Shown here: in pieces, positions 1 through 6,915 of the stretch | Layout: each line of letters starts with the position of its first letter | How positions within the stretch are numbered: the first letter of the stretch is position 1 | NCBI GenBank assembly: GCA_947458455.1 | Contig: CANGYJ010000008.1 | Coordinates: 1 to 64,000, forward strand | Direction: 5' to 3' | DNA: 64,000 nt | DNA from: Verrucomicrobiaceae bacterium | GTDB lineage: Bacteria > Verrucomicrobiota > Verrucomicrobiia > Verrucomicrobiales > Verrucomicrobiaceae | Translations under genes and position numbers: made by a program | The notes under the pieces: model-generated | Databases searched by the model: none | Seen by the model: only the letters and a program-made list of their open reading frames with translations | What the model was told of the DNA's origin: nothing

Positions 1-1
1 A

Positions 2-691
2 GCCTCCGACTCGAAAATTCATCAGGAGGCTACACCAAATATACCAAAAGCCTATTCAGATAGTGAAATGCAGGCAAGGGTTCTAGCAGCGGATCGAGCC
101 CGGCAGTCTGATACAAGCAATGCAACAGTCAAAGCCTCCGACGCCGTATGGGTGGTCAATCTTCCTAGCGGCGACACCTTAAACGTTCGCAGTGGACCTG
201 GTGTCAGTTTTCCTATCGTAGCCAAGCTGCCTCCCGAAACCAAAGTGCAATCTTCAGGAGAATTACAAATGAATGGCGCAACTGAATGGGTCAAGATTTT
301 GCTGCCTGGGGACGGGCAGGTTGGTTGGGCTGTTAAGGGTTTCCTTACTAAATCACAAAAAGCGAATTTTCCCGAAAAGCAGAGCTTGCAAGAGGGCCGC
401 AATTTACAGAGTCCAAACGAAGCTAAAATAAACTTCAAATGTCCAAATTGCGCGAAGCTAATTGAAGTAGAGATAGCACGAAATAATGTTGATATCGGTG
501 GTTCTGAGGTGATTGGCTCTCAAAATTACCCTGCACAAGTTATGCGCTGCCCAGCCTGTAGTTCGATGATTCATATCGCAGACGAATCGGAACTACGGCG
601 TCCGGAAAATCAAAGTCCAAGAACAATTTCAGGTTCGGATGGATCTCGGTATTGGAGATATCCTAATGGCCTACTCAAAGTGCTGTATTAA
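2..691 (+). CDS. SH3-domain protein with zinc-ribbon-like cysteines (5' end outside window)
   Basis: The reading frame is open from base 2, so the start lies outside the window; an internal ATG at 68 is not needed. About 40 residues in is a bacterial SH3 (SH3b) domain with the typical L-N-V-R-S-G-P-G core and a W-V-K-I strand, a fold usually used for binding cell wall or protein partners. It is followed by two paired-cysteine knuckles (C-P-N-C and C-P-A-C, roughly 40 residues apart), which look like a zinc ribbon. The frame ends with a short tyrosine-rich tail. Base composition is visibly more AT-rich than the rest of the window. The specific role is not recognised; the SH3 assignment is firm, the zinc site is inferred from the cysteines. 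Confidence 0.7.
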   Translation, partial: ASDSKIHQEATPNIPKAYSDSEMQARVLAADRARQSDTSNATVKASDAVWVVNLPSGDTLNVRSGPGVSFPIVAKLPPETKVQSSGELQMNGATEWVKILLPGDGQVGWAVKGFLTKSQKANFPEKQSLQEGRNLQSPNEAKINFKCPNCAKLIEVEIARNNVDIGGSEVIGSQNYPAQVMRCPACSSMIHIADESELRRPENQSPRTISGSDGSRYWRYPNGLLKVLY

Positions 692-961
692 ATCACAAAA
701 AAATTTTACAGCACACCTCGGTAAACCACATTTCCCCGGCGAGTCTGACAGAGGTAGGCTGTTCCTCGCTATTGAGAGCGATCGCATCAGTGGGAAATTT
801 ACGCAATGCACAGTTTACAATAGCTGCGGGAGAAAAGAGAGGGTATTTAAGAGAGAAGTTTTGATGGATGGCATGCACAAATTTACGGAAGTGTCCGTGT
901 GATCGTTAGAGCATTTTAAATCATAATGTGGAATAGATCTGCGAGAGGTGTACAAGCAAGC

Positions 962-1318
962 ATGGCCGCACTTTCCCTTGATCTCCGTCAACGCATCATC
1001 AGCACCTGCGACCGGGGTGAAGGCACCCAGGAACAGATCGCCCAGCGCTTTGGCGTCTCCTACGGCATGGTCAAGAAGCTGCTCCAGCAGCGGCGCAAGA
1101 CCGGCTGCATCAAGCCCCGGCATCACCTCGCCGGGCGCAAAAAGCTCATCGTGGCCGAGCACCGCATTGCCATCCGTCAGCATCTCAAGCGCAAGCCGGA
1201 TATGACGCTGGCCGAGTTGCGTGAGGCCCTCGGACTGAAGTGCACCCTGCCAGCGATCCACTACGTGCTCGTAGACATGGGGCTGACATATAAAAAAAGA
1301 CACTCCGCGACCTTTTAA
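962..1318 (+). pseudogene. IS630-family transposase, N-terminal remnant
   Basis: The product of about 118 residues begins with a helix-turn-helix typical of IS630/Tc1-like transposases (S-L-D-L-R-Q-R-I-I, then A-Q-R-F-G-V-S) and a second HTH-like segment (T-L-A-E-L-R-E-A-L-G). A full IS630 transposase continues into a DDE catalytic domain; here the frame stops just after a run of seven A (1292-1298). Shifting frame at this run gives the familiar K-K-T-L-R continuation, but only a few codons remain before the sequence becomes unrelated, and no DDE region follows. An upstream ATG at 926 is in frame but adds residues outside the family. I read this as a truncated copy, not an active element. No terminal inverted repeats were found. 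Confidence 0.7.
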
Positions 1319-1446
1319 ATCGACGGTGATTGGGAGGCCGATTTCGCCTTCTCAAACCTCCGGGAATCTCGTCAACCGTGGCCGAACATGTTCTTAGTTT
1401 CGTTCTTACTTTTCGCCATTTGGCGCTGGAACCCTTGATTTATCAA

Positions 1447-1477
1447 GTGGAGGCGAGGGCGGGAATTGAACCCGCGC
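1447..1477. repeat. Left attachment site (tRNA-Cys 3' duplicate)
   Basis: This copy is identical over 31 bases to 6787-6817. It matches the T-arm, acceptor stem and CCA of the tRNA-Cys but lacks the rest of the tRNA, so it is the remote attachment copy. A few similar bases also flank both copies on the outer side (a TTGATTT block just before each), which could be integrase arm or core extension. Confidence 0.85.
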
Positions 1478-1587
1478 TTCCAAACGGAGGCATTCAAAAT
1501 CAACGCTTCCCAGTAAAATCAAGGCTTCCGTGACCACGTTGACCTTGACGAACCTAGCCGACGTTGTCACTTTGGTTGCCACTACCT

Positions 1588-2775
1588 ATGGCTGCACTCC
1601 GCAAAAAGCCCCGTTCGCCCTTCTGGTTTGCCTGCTTCACCTTGCCGGATGGCCGACGCGTTCAGCGTTCCACCAAAGAAACCGCACGCAAAGCCGCCCA
1701 GGCCAAGGCAGATCAATGGGAAAAGCTTTCCAATGAGCGGACCAAAGCGAGGCAGGCCCACAAGGTCATTTCAGACATCTACCGGGCAGCGCATAAAGAA
1801 GAACTGCCAGACGCAACCGCCGCTTCGTATTTCGAGGGCTGGTTGAAGCGTCGAAAGGGCGAGATTGCCCCGGCCAGCTACTCCACCTATTCCAACCGCA
1901 TCACGCATTTTCAGGGCTGGCTTGGAGACTTTGCCCGCCGTCCCCTCGCTGAGATCGAGACACGGCACTTCGTCCTGTACCGTGATGAACTGGCGGGACG
2001 CCTTTCGCCAAGTTCCTGCAACATGGGAATCAAAATCCTTCGCTCTGTCTTGGAGGATGCACGGCGCGAAGGCTTCGTTGCAGACAATCCAGCAAAGGAT
2101 TGTGGCATGCTGAAAAAAGAACAGGGAGGCACCCGTCGGCCCTTCACGGTGCATGAGTTGAAGTCTGTCCTCGCCGCTGCGAATGAGGAATGGCGCTCCA
2201 TGATTCTCTTTGGCCTCTACACCGGGCAGCGGCTTGGCGACCTCGCACGCCTCACTTGGGCCAATGTCGATTTGCAGGCACAAGAGATCCAGCTTCGCAC
2301 CGCCAAGACGGGCCGCATGATGCGAATCCCTATTTCAAAGCCACTCATGGAACATTTGGAAAGTCTCCCCGCTGGCGATGATCCAAAACAACCGCTGCAT
2401 ACTCGCGCCGCCGCTCTTGCCACGGTGAACGGCTCAACACTTTCCCGGCAGTTTGCCGAGCTTCTAGCCGCCGTTGGACTCACCACCAAGAAAACACATG
2501 AGCCAAGCGACGAGGAGCGCAAAGGCCGCGCTGCGCGGCGTGCTGCCAGCGAATTATCTTTTCACTCGCTCCGTCACACTGCCACGAGCTTGATGAAGAA
2601 CGCGGGCATTTCTCCCGCCATCGTGCAAGACATCATCGGCCACGAGAGCGCGGAAATATCCGCCCACTACACCCACATTGAAAGCGATGCGAAACGCAAA
2701 GCTTTGAATTCGCTGCCCGACTTCTTCGCCACTACGGCCACAACCGAAACGACCAAAGGAACGCCTGCACGATGA
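1588..2775 (+). CDS. Tyrosine recombinase / integrase of the tRNA-Cys element
   Basis: The protein of about 395 residues has the phage-integrase layout: a basic N-terminal arm-binding part, a SAM-like core-binding domain (about residues 75-165) and a C-terminal catalytic domain. The catalytic residues can be seen: Arg in T-G-Q-R-L-G-D, His-x-x-Arg in H-S-L-R-H-T, His in I-G-H-E and the nucleophilic Tyr in A-H-Y-T-H. I chose the ATG at 1588 because the residues before it (from an ATG at 1564) look unlike the family. The gene starts about 110 bp from the left repeat and reads away from it. Its stop overlaps the next start (ATGA at 2772-2775), so the downstream gene is probably co-translated. 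The protein appears intact and likely active. Confidence 0.92.
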   Translation: MAALRKKPRSPFWFACFTLPDGRRVQRSTKETARKAAQAKADQWEKLSNERTKARQAHKVISDIYRAAHKEELPDATAASYFEGWLKRRKGEIAPASYSTYSNRITHFQGWLGDFARRPLAEIETRHFVLYRDELAGRLSPSSCNMGIKILRSVLEDARREGFVADNPAKDCGMLKKEQGGTRRPFTVHELKSVLAAANEEWRSMILFGLYTGQRLGDLARLTWANVDLQAQEIQLRTAKTGRMMRIPISKPLMEHLESLPAGDDPKQPLHTRAAALATVNGSTLSRQFAELLAAVGLTTKKTHEPSDEERKGRAARRAASELSFHSLRHTATSLMKNAGISPAIVQDIIGHESAEISAHYTHIESDAKRKALNSLPDFFATTATTETTKGTPAR

Positions 2776-3464
2776 GCGCAAAGAAACGACCGCAGAACCG
2801 CGAACAACTCGCGAACCCGCCGCAATTAACGCCAAAGCCAGAACATGCCGGGACACCTATCCGCCCCGACAAGTTTCCAAGTGTCCGGCAGTTAAGCACG
2901 CTTGCGGCGCTGCTCTCTGGCGCTCCTCCGAAAACGGACGATGAAGCACGCGAGTCTGCACGCGCTGCGCTTCGACTTTGGAGGGTTACTCGCGACGAAA
3001 TCAACGAGCAACAAGAGCGTGCCGCAAAATACTGGCAGAGCACCGACACAAACAGCGGAGCCATGGAGGCTGTGCGCACGCGGATCAATTCACGCCTTGA
3101 ATTCTTGGGTGCGTCGCATCTTCTCGCACAACGCAGCGTGGCGTGGAGCGAAGCCGCAGGGGCTTTTTTCCCTTCGATGAAACCGAAGGAGCGTGATGCG
3201 GAACTATCCAAGCTGGTTAAGGCGTGCATGGTTGGACAATCAAGCTGGAGCAAATGGACACTGGCGGACTTCAAGAGCTACGGCTTCGACGCCGCTCTAA
3301 GCTTCGCGTCCCTCGTGGCCTCTTTCGATGAGATCGAAACAGCCAAAGAAGAGAGAGCGAGATCAGAAAAGTTTAGCGCGATGGGGAAACGCAGCGTCGC
3401 AAAACGCAGACCTAATGAATGGGGAAGTCTGGCTCCATCGACCTCCCCGAAAAAGAAGCCTTGA
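2772..3464 (+). CDS. Unknown protein coupled to the integrase
   Basis: The product has 230 residues and starts in an ATGA overlap with the integrase stop, so the pair is translationally coupled. It is hydrophilic and charged, with a proline-rich N-terminus (residues 1-40), no signal peptide and no membrane segment. The middle is helical, with many Ala, Glu and Arg residues; the C-terminus is basic and ends K-K-K-P. I recognise no domain. Coupling to the integrase suggests a role in recombination, replication or control of the element, but this is inference only. Confidence 0.65.
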   Translation: MSAKKRPQNREQLANPPQLTPKPEHAGTPIRPDKFPSVRQLSTLAALLSGAPPKTDDEARESARAALRLWRVTRDEINEQQERAAKYWQSTDTNSGAMEAVRTRINSRLEFLGASHLLAQRSVAWSEAAGAFFPSMKPKERDAELSKLVKACMVGQSSWSKWTLADFKSYGFDAALSFASLVASFDEIETAKEERARSEKFSAMGKRSVAKRRPNEWGSLAPSTSPKKKP

Positions 3465-3616
3465 CCGTCTTGGCTGAACGCAGCCGCAACGGCTAGCGCC
3501 ATATTTTGAACGCGGATTCAACGCGAAACAGGCCTTGTCCAACGGGAGGGCAACGCCAAGGCGGGTTTTTGGGAATGGCATCATGAGCAATACCGCAACC
3601 AAGCGGACTTGAATCG

Positions 3617-3662
3617 TGAAACCCAAAGACATGCTGCCATGAAACCCAAAGACATCCTGCCC
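3617..3662 (+). repeat. Tandem 23-bp duplication at the start of the HTH gene
   Basis: Two adjacent units (3617-3639 and 3640-3662), differing at one or two positions, both contain the block GAAACCCAAAGACAT. The period of 23 is not a multiple of three, so the first unit is read in another frame. The second unit carries the ATG at 3639 that I choose as the start of the HTH gene. Confidence 0.7.
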
Positions 3663-3890
3663 ACAAATCAGACCGCCACAGACGCCCCTCGTGAATGGCT
3701 TCGCGTCAAAGAAGCTTGTGCCTACTCGCGCCTCAGCAAGCCCAAGCTCTACGACTTGATGAATCGCGGCCTTATCAAATCCTCGTCATTGCGTGAACGC
3801 GGCCAGGTTAAAGGCACCCGCCTTGTGAGCTTTGATTCACTCCGCCAGTTTCTCGAATCTCGCGCCAGCGGGGGAGCAACAGCCGTCTAG
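3639..3890 (+). CDS. Excisionase-like helix-turn-helix protein
   Basis: The small protein (83 residues) has the HTH_17/excisionase pattern: W-L-R-V-K-E-A-C-A-Y-S, a recognition helix around S-K-P-K-L-Y-D-L, then G-L-I-K and a wing ending R-L-V-S-F-D-S-L-R-Q-F-L. Proteins of this type bind DNA beside attachment sites and direct excision, or act as small transcription regulators. A longer frame from 3609 exists, but its first ten residues come from the upstream copy of a 23-bp tandem duplication, so the ATG at 3639 is preferred. Position within a tRNA-targeted element next to an integrase supports the excisionase role; a replication-control role is also possible. Confidence 0.75.
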   Translation: MKPKDILPTNQTATDAPREWLRVKEACAYSRLSKPKLYDLMNRGLIKSSSLRERGQVKGTRLVSFDSLRQFLESRASGGATAV

Positions 3891-3965
3891 TGCCACCTCG
3901 CTGCCCGCTTCTTTTGTCGTTCGCTTTCCGGGCCTCATGAGCGGCAGCAGCACACTCGTTTCCCC

Positions 3966-4763
3966 GTGCGCGAATACCTTCTCAAGGACCGCCCGCCGGA
4001 TACCATTCCGCGCGATGAGGTAAGGCTGAAAGCCTCCCGCCCTTCAAAGCTGAGGCGCGGAGGGGGACGCAAAGACACCGTTGGCTGGACCGACCACAAG
4101 CGCCGTGCAAATCGGCGCAGGTTCGATGCCTTGCGCTCGCACATTCAGACGGCAGTGACCATCATCTATCCGGCTAAGGTCACGCCGGATCAATTGGCCG
4201 CCTTCAATCGGTGCTCAAAGAACTTTTGCCGTGAGCACCGGCTGCCCGCCCGTTGCGTTTGGGAGGGGCCAGGGCCTCACCAGCACATTGCCCTTGGAAT
4301 CACGCACGACGCCGACATTGAGCGCCGCTGGCTGTATCGCCTTGCGAAGTGGTGGCTTCGAGAATTCGGCCAGCCCTTGCCACCGGACGCCTTTCTATGG
4401 AAGCCACAGATCGTGCCGGACAAGATAGCCAGCTACCTCTCAAAGACGTGGAACAAGGGGCGTCAGATGGCGGTGAAGGGGGCGTTTCCATGGATGCGCT
4501 TTTCTCCCTCTTGGGAAACCGGCTTTAGGCGGCAGAAAAGCGATGGAAGCCATCAAGCCGAGCGGAGCAAACCCCGGAAAAAGAGCGTGAAACCTGCCCC
4601 GCCATCACAGCCACTCCACGCAATTTCTCCAAGCTATACTGTCGAGAGGGGGCAAACCCCGGAAAAAGAGCGTGAGATTTGCCCCGCCTGCTGGAGGAGA
4701 TGGGGAAAGAGTCTTTGGGCCGGTTCCTGCAAGTGCAGCCCGGCTTTCGCCTCCATTCGCTAG
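3966..4763 (+). CDS. Possible HUH-type replication initiator-like protein
   Basis: The 265-residue protein is basic. The segment around residues 70-190 resembles rolling-circle Rep/relaxase proteins: a strand T-I-I-Y-P, then C-V-W-E-G-P-G followed by P-H-Q-H-I-A-L (an H-x-H metal-binding-like motif), a Trp-rich stretch, then K-I-A-S-Y-L-S-K with the Tyr-x-x-Lys spacing expected of the nicking motif, and finally a R-F-S-P-S-W segment as seen after this motif in many Rep proteins. The middle residue of H-x-H is Gln rather than hydrophobic, so the match is imperfect. The C-terminal 70 residues are low-complexity and basic and contain a duplicated DNA block. The start is a GTG. If the reading is right the element could replicate outside the chromosome. 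The family assignment is inference. Confidence 0.5.
   Translation: MREYLLKDRPPDTIPRDEVRLKASRPSKLRRGGGRKDTVGWTDHKRRANRRRFDALRSHIQTAVTIIYPAKVTPDQLAAFNRCSKNFCREHRLPARCVWEGPGPHQHIALGITHDADIERRWLYRLAKWWLREFGQPLPPDAFLWKPQIVPDKIASYLSKTWNKGRQMAVKGAFPWMRFSPSWETGFRRQKSDGSHQAERSKPRKKSVKPAPPSQPLHAISPSYTVERGQTPEKEREICPACWRRWGKSLWAGSCKCSPAFASIR
4567..4688 (+). repeat. Two near-identical 37-bp blocks in the Rep-like gene
   Basis: Blocks 4567-4603 and 4652-4688 share 34 of 37 bases, both containing CCCCGGAAAAAGAGCGTGA. Their 85-bp spacing is not a multiple of three, so each is translated differently. They may be iteron-like binding sites near a replication gene, or a simple duplication; I cannot tell which. 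Confidence 0.6.
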
Positions 4764-4775
4764 CCGCTTCCTTGA

Positions 4776-4943
4776 TTAATCGGTTTGGTCAGGCTTTTCT
4801 TTATCCTCGCCCGGCATCGTCTCCGCGTCCTTCTTTGTCTCGGGAGAATCTCCCCAAATCCACTTCAGCAATGCGTAAGCAAGGTGACAGACCGAGTAAA
4901 GAATAACGTAGGCAAGGAACTGTCCCCAAAGTTCTGGCGTCAT
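4776..4943 (-). CDS. Small single-span membrane protein (55 residues)
   Basis: On the minus strand a complete 55-codon frame starts at ATG 4943 and ends at TAA 4776. The N-terminal half is hydrophobic (W-G-Q-F-L-A-Y-V-I-L-Y, continuing to about residue 31), enough for one membrane helix. The C-terminal half is strongly charged, with many Glu, Asp and Lys. Amino-acid pattern, its convergent fit directly behind the Rep-like gene (12-bp gap) and the AT-rich promoter-like region upstream argue for a real gene. No ribosome-binding site is obvious, which is common in this window. Function unknown; small membrane proteins of this shape are frequent cargo in mobile elements. Confidence 0.5.
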   Translation of the reverse strand: MTPELWGQFLAYVILYSVCHLAYALLKWIWGDSPETKKDAETMPGEDKEKPDQTD

Positions 4944-4970
4944 CGTCCAATCATAGCACTAAAAATAAAT

Positions 4971-5081
4971 ATGTATCAAATCCTCTGCCTCGAATGCCTC
5001 AAACTCCACGACAACGAAGTGACCGAAGCCGAAATGCGCCCCGTGCTGGCACGCATCAAGCCTTGTGCGCTGGCGGCGTGA
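4971..5081 (+). CDS. Possible 36-residue peptide, divergent from the small membrane gene
   Basis: A 36-codon frame starts at ATG 4971, just 27 bp from the divergent start at 4943, across an AT-rich spacer (A-A-A-A-A-T-A-A-A-T). The peptide starts M-Y-Q-I-L-C-L-E-C and ends in a basic Ala-rich tail. Two close cysteines (C-L-E-C) are notable. It lies upstream of another small membrane gene. Support is weak: only position and AT-rich spacing favour it. Confidence 0.25.
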   Translation: MYQILCLECLKLHDNEVTEAEMRPVLARIKPCALAA

Positions 5082-5125
5082 GGGATTGCAGATTGACGAG
5101 GGGAAATTGCGGCAGATTTTTCGAC

Positions 5126-5452
5126 ATGAAAGAACGCTTTTGGAGAACGTTGGAACGTTACGGCGAGCTGATTGGCTTGGCGGGCATTGTTCCATTCCTT
5201 GTTCTGTCAGTCTTGCGTAGTTTGATTAAAGAAAACTGGCTGGTAGCCGCAACCCTCGCGGCTATTCTTGTGGTGCTGTTATTCGAGTTACCCGCAATGT
5301 GGCACAAAGCTCGACAGAAATGGACGGCAACAGAGGAATGGGGTTTTAAGGAGTATTTGAAGCAATGTGGATTCGCTTCGGTGCTCTTTGTTCTCGCTGT
5401 GTTTTCGATCCCTCTTTATTTTTTGTGGCTGGCAATTTCCGCACTTTTCTAA
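5126..5452 (+). CDS. Small multi-span membrane protein
   Basis: I chose the ATG at 5126 (M-K-E-R-F-W); the open frame extends upstream, but those residues are Arg-rich and unlike a gene start. The 108-residue product has three predicted membrane helices: about residues 15-33 (I-G-L-A-G-I-V-P-F-L-V-L), 40-60 (A-A-T-L-A-A-I-L-V-V-L-L) and 85-107 at the C-terminus. A charged loop with several Trp and Lys residues separates helices two and three. No family is recognised. It is cargo of the tRNA-Cys element. Confidence 0.55.
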   Translation: MKERFWRTLERYGELIGLAGIVPFLVLSVLRSLIKENWLVAATLAAILVVLLFELPAMWHKARQKWTATEEWGFKEYLKQCGFASVLFVLAVFSIPLYFLWLAISALF

Positions 5453-5526
5453 CATCTGTCAGCGCCCAGCATGCGCTCCTCGGTCCAGTGCCTCGAACGC
5501 CTTGAACGTAGAGACTGCCGTTTCAA

Positions 5527-5961
5527 TTATTTTTGAAACACTCCTTTGGCATCGAGCTGGAGGAACAGCTTTTCTACAACTCGTGATTGAGAAGGAAATC
5601 CATGGAAGGGCGAATTGCGGTAGTGAGCTTGTGCTCTCAATACTCCACTAGCCGCATCAGTGAAAACAAGATCGAGATCCAGCAAATACATCACGACATC
5701 CCATTGCCAAATGTCCGCCATTTTGACTTGGAGGCTTGCACGATCACCATCTACAATTTGAAATCCTCTCGAACGAAGTTCTCTTTCAATCGCGCGAAGG
5801 CACGACCTATCTCCCGAATCATCGGGGTTCACCGCAACGCGGACAGGCTCCCGTTTTGCCAGAGCGCCGCTGGCTCCCTCTGCCCGGTATGTGGAAGTAC
5901 AGGAAGTTGAAGCTAGGCAATAGATGGTAGCGGGTAAAAGGAACAATAGACGAGCTTTCAT
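5527..5961 (-). CDS. Predicted lipoprotein of the integrative element
   Basis: The protein of about 144 residues starts at ATG 5961 (M-K-A-R-L-L-F-L-L-P) and has a lipoprotein-type signal ending L-A-S-T-S-C, so the mature protein would be anchored by its Cys. The rest is a small alpha/beta-looking domain with V-R-V-A-V-N-P-D-D and R-S-R-G-F-Q-I-V-D-G-D; this resembles periplasmic lipoproteins in which an S-R-G-F motif follows a helix, but I cannot name a family. It is convergent with the preceding membrane protein gene and divergent from the next gene. A start seven codons upstream is possible but places charged residues before the signal. Confidence 0.6.
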   Translation of the reverse strand: MKARLLFLLPATIYCLASTSCTSTYRAEGASGALAKREPVRVAVNPDDSGDRSCLRAIERELRSRGFQIVDGDRASLQVKMADIWQWDVVMYLLDLDLVFTDAASGVLRAQAHYRNSPFHGFPSQSRVVEKLFLQLDAKGVFQK

Positions 5962-6020
5962 TGCCTTAAGATAGTGGAGCACTTGTCGACTTCCTCCGAA
6001 ATCTTCAAAGTATTCACGCC

Positions 6021-6608
6021 ATGCATTCCTTCATCCTCTGCCACGAACGCCTCGACCGCATCCAGCGCATTCTGGAACGGAACGCTGGAGCTTTGACCGT
6101 GCGTGAGTTTGCCCGCACGTTCAGCGTTTGGGAATGGGAGATCGAGCAAGCCTCCGCGCTTGGCTGGCTCAAGATCGAGACACGCAAGCCACGCACAGGC
6201 CGCCCCTCCCGCATCGCCACAATTGTTAGCAACCCCCTAGCCGCAAAACTGCCGCCTTACCGCTGGCAGATCGAGAGGCCCATCCGTTTTCAGCACAAGC
6301 TCTTTGCCATGCATTCCACATGCGCCGTCAAGCGAGGCAGCCGCAAACTCGTTCACCTGCCAGCCATCACAGACGTTTACCAAAGCGTTTTCCAACGAGC
6401 CACAAAGCGCCGGGCAGCGACGGCCAGTGCAAGCCGCCTCATGCGCCGCAGTGATGTCAGAGCCGCACGAGCATGGTACTACGCCCGATTTGATGGCGAC
6501 GCACCACGCAGCGAATGCATGCCCGACACAGTAAACGGCATCTGGCAGCGCCTCCGCGAACTCGGAAGCTGGCGAGTCGGGCCACGCATCACAATTGTCA
6601 GGGAATGA
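6021..6608 (+). CDS. Unknown basic protein with winged-helix-like N-terminus
   Basis: The product has 195 residues and is rich in Arg and Ala. Residues 8-60 look like a small winged helix: an amphipathic helix (R-L-D-R-I-Q-R-I-L-E), T-V-R-E-F-A-R-T-F-S, then L-G-W-L-K-I-E-T-R before a basic G-R-P-S-R wing. The C-terminal part has W-Y-Y-A-R-F and ends in a short beta-like segment. No catalytic motif is visible. It is the last gene before the right attachment repeat, and may be a DNA-binding protein of the element. Function is not known. Confidence 0.5.
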   Translation: MHSFILCHERLDRIQRILERNAGALTVREFARTFSVWEWEIEQASALGWLKIETRKPRTGRPSRIATIVSNPLAAKLPPYRWQIERPIRFQHKLFAMHSTCAVKRGSRKLVHLPAITDVYQSVFQRATKRRAATASASRLMRRSDVRAARAWYYARFDGDAPRSECMPDTVNGIWQRLRELGSWRVGPRITIVRE

Positions 6609-6786
6609 ACGGCTGAAAACCTTTATCTAACCTTAACCCACCGGCAAACCATGGACGGGCCGGAAGCCTTGGGGAAACCTTGTGGTGCTCTTTGTCGCCT
6701 GAAAAACCTCTCTGACTTGGCGGGTCTTGTTGCCACTAGCGTTGGCACTTTTGGCCTACTCACCACTTAAACCGTTGATTTTGAAG

Positions 6787-6817
6787 GTGGAGGCGAGGGC
6801 GGGAATTGAACCCGCGC
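6787..6817. repeat. Right attachment site within tRNA-Cys
   Basis: This copy is identical to 1447-1477 over 31 bases. It covers the acceptor 3' strand, CCA and T-arm of the intact tRNA-Cys, so insertion leaves the tRNA functional. Confidence 0.85.
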
Positions 6818-6862
6818 ATACCGGTTTTGCAGACCAGTGCATTACCACTTTGCTACCTCGCC
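6788..6862 (-). tRNA. tRNA-Cys (anticodon GCA)
   Basis: Read on the minus strand, the gene folds into a cloverleaf: acceptor GGCGAGG pairing with CCTCGCC, an anticodon loop CTGCAAA (GCA) and a T-arm with GTTCAAT. Discriminator U and an encoded CCA follow. The 3' end coincides with the right attachment repeat, so the native sequence downstream of the tRNA now lies beyond the left repeat, 5.3 kb away. Confidence 0.95.
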
Positions 6863-6915
6863 ATTTCCTGTCCTGAAGGAAAGTGCACTGATACTAGGCG
6901 CGAGGCTCCGGTGTG

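Larger units (their letters stand above)
1447..6817. mobile_element. Small integrative element inserted at tRNA-Cys
   Basis: A 31-bp perfect direct repeat (1447-1477 and 6787-6817) brackets about 5.3 kb. The right copy is the 3' part of an intact minus-strand tRNA-Cys; the left copy is an orphan duplicate of the T-arm, acceptor and CCA end. A tyrosine recombinase begins just inside the left repeat, as in classical tRNA-targeted islands. The cargo is an unknown protein coupled to the integrase, an excisionase-like HTH protein, a possible HUH replication protein, two to three small membrane or orphan proteins, a lipoprotein and a basic protein. No phage structural, conjugation or known defence genes are seen. 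It could be an integrated plasmid, a satellite or a minimal genomic island. Confidence 0.85.

Noticed and set aside
639..902. 87-residue frame after the SH3 gene
   Set aside because: It starts inside the SH3 gene, has mixed composition and no motif; a frameshifted continuation of that gene was considered but the junction shows no sign of it.
1330..1533. 67-residue frame over the left attachment site
   Set aside because: It is antisense translation of the tRNA-Cys 3' duplicate (A-G-I-E-P-A-L type) and carries no gene features.
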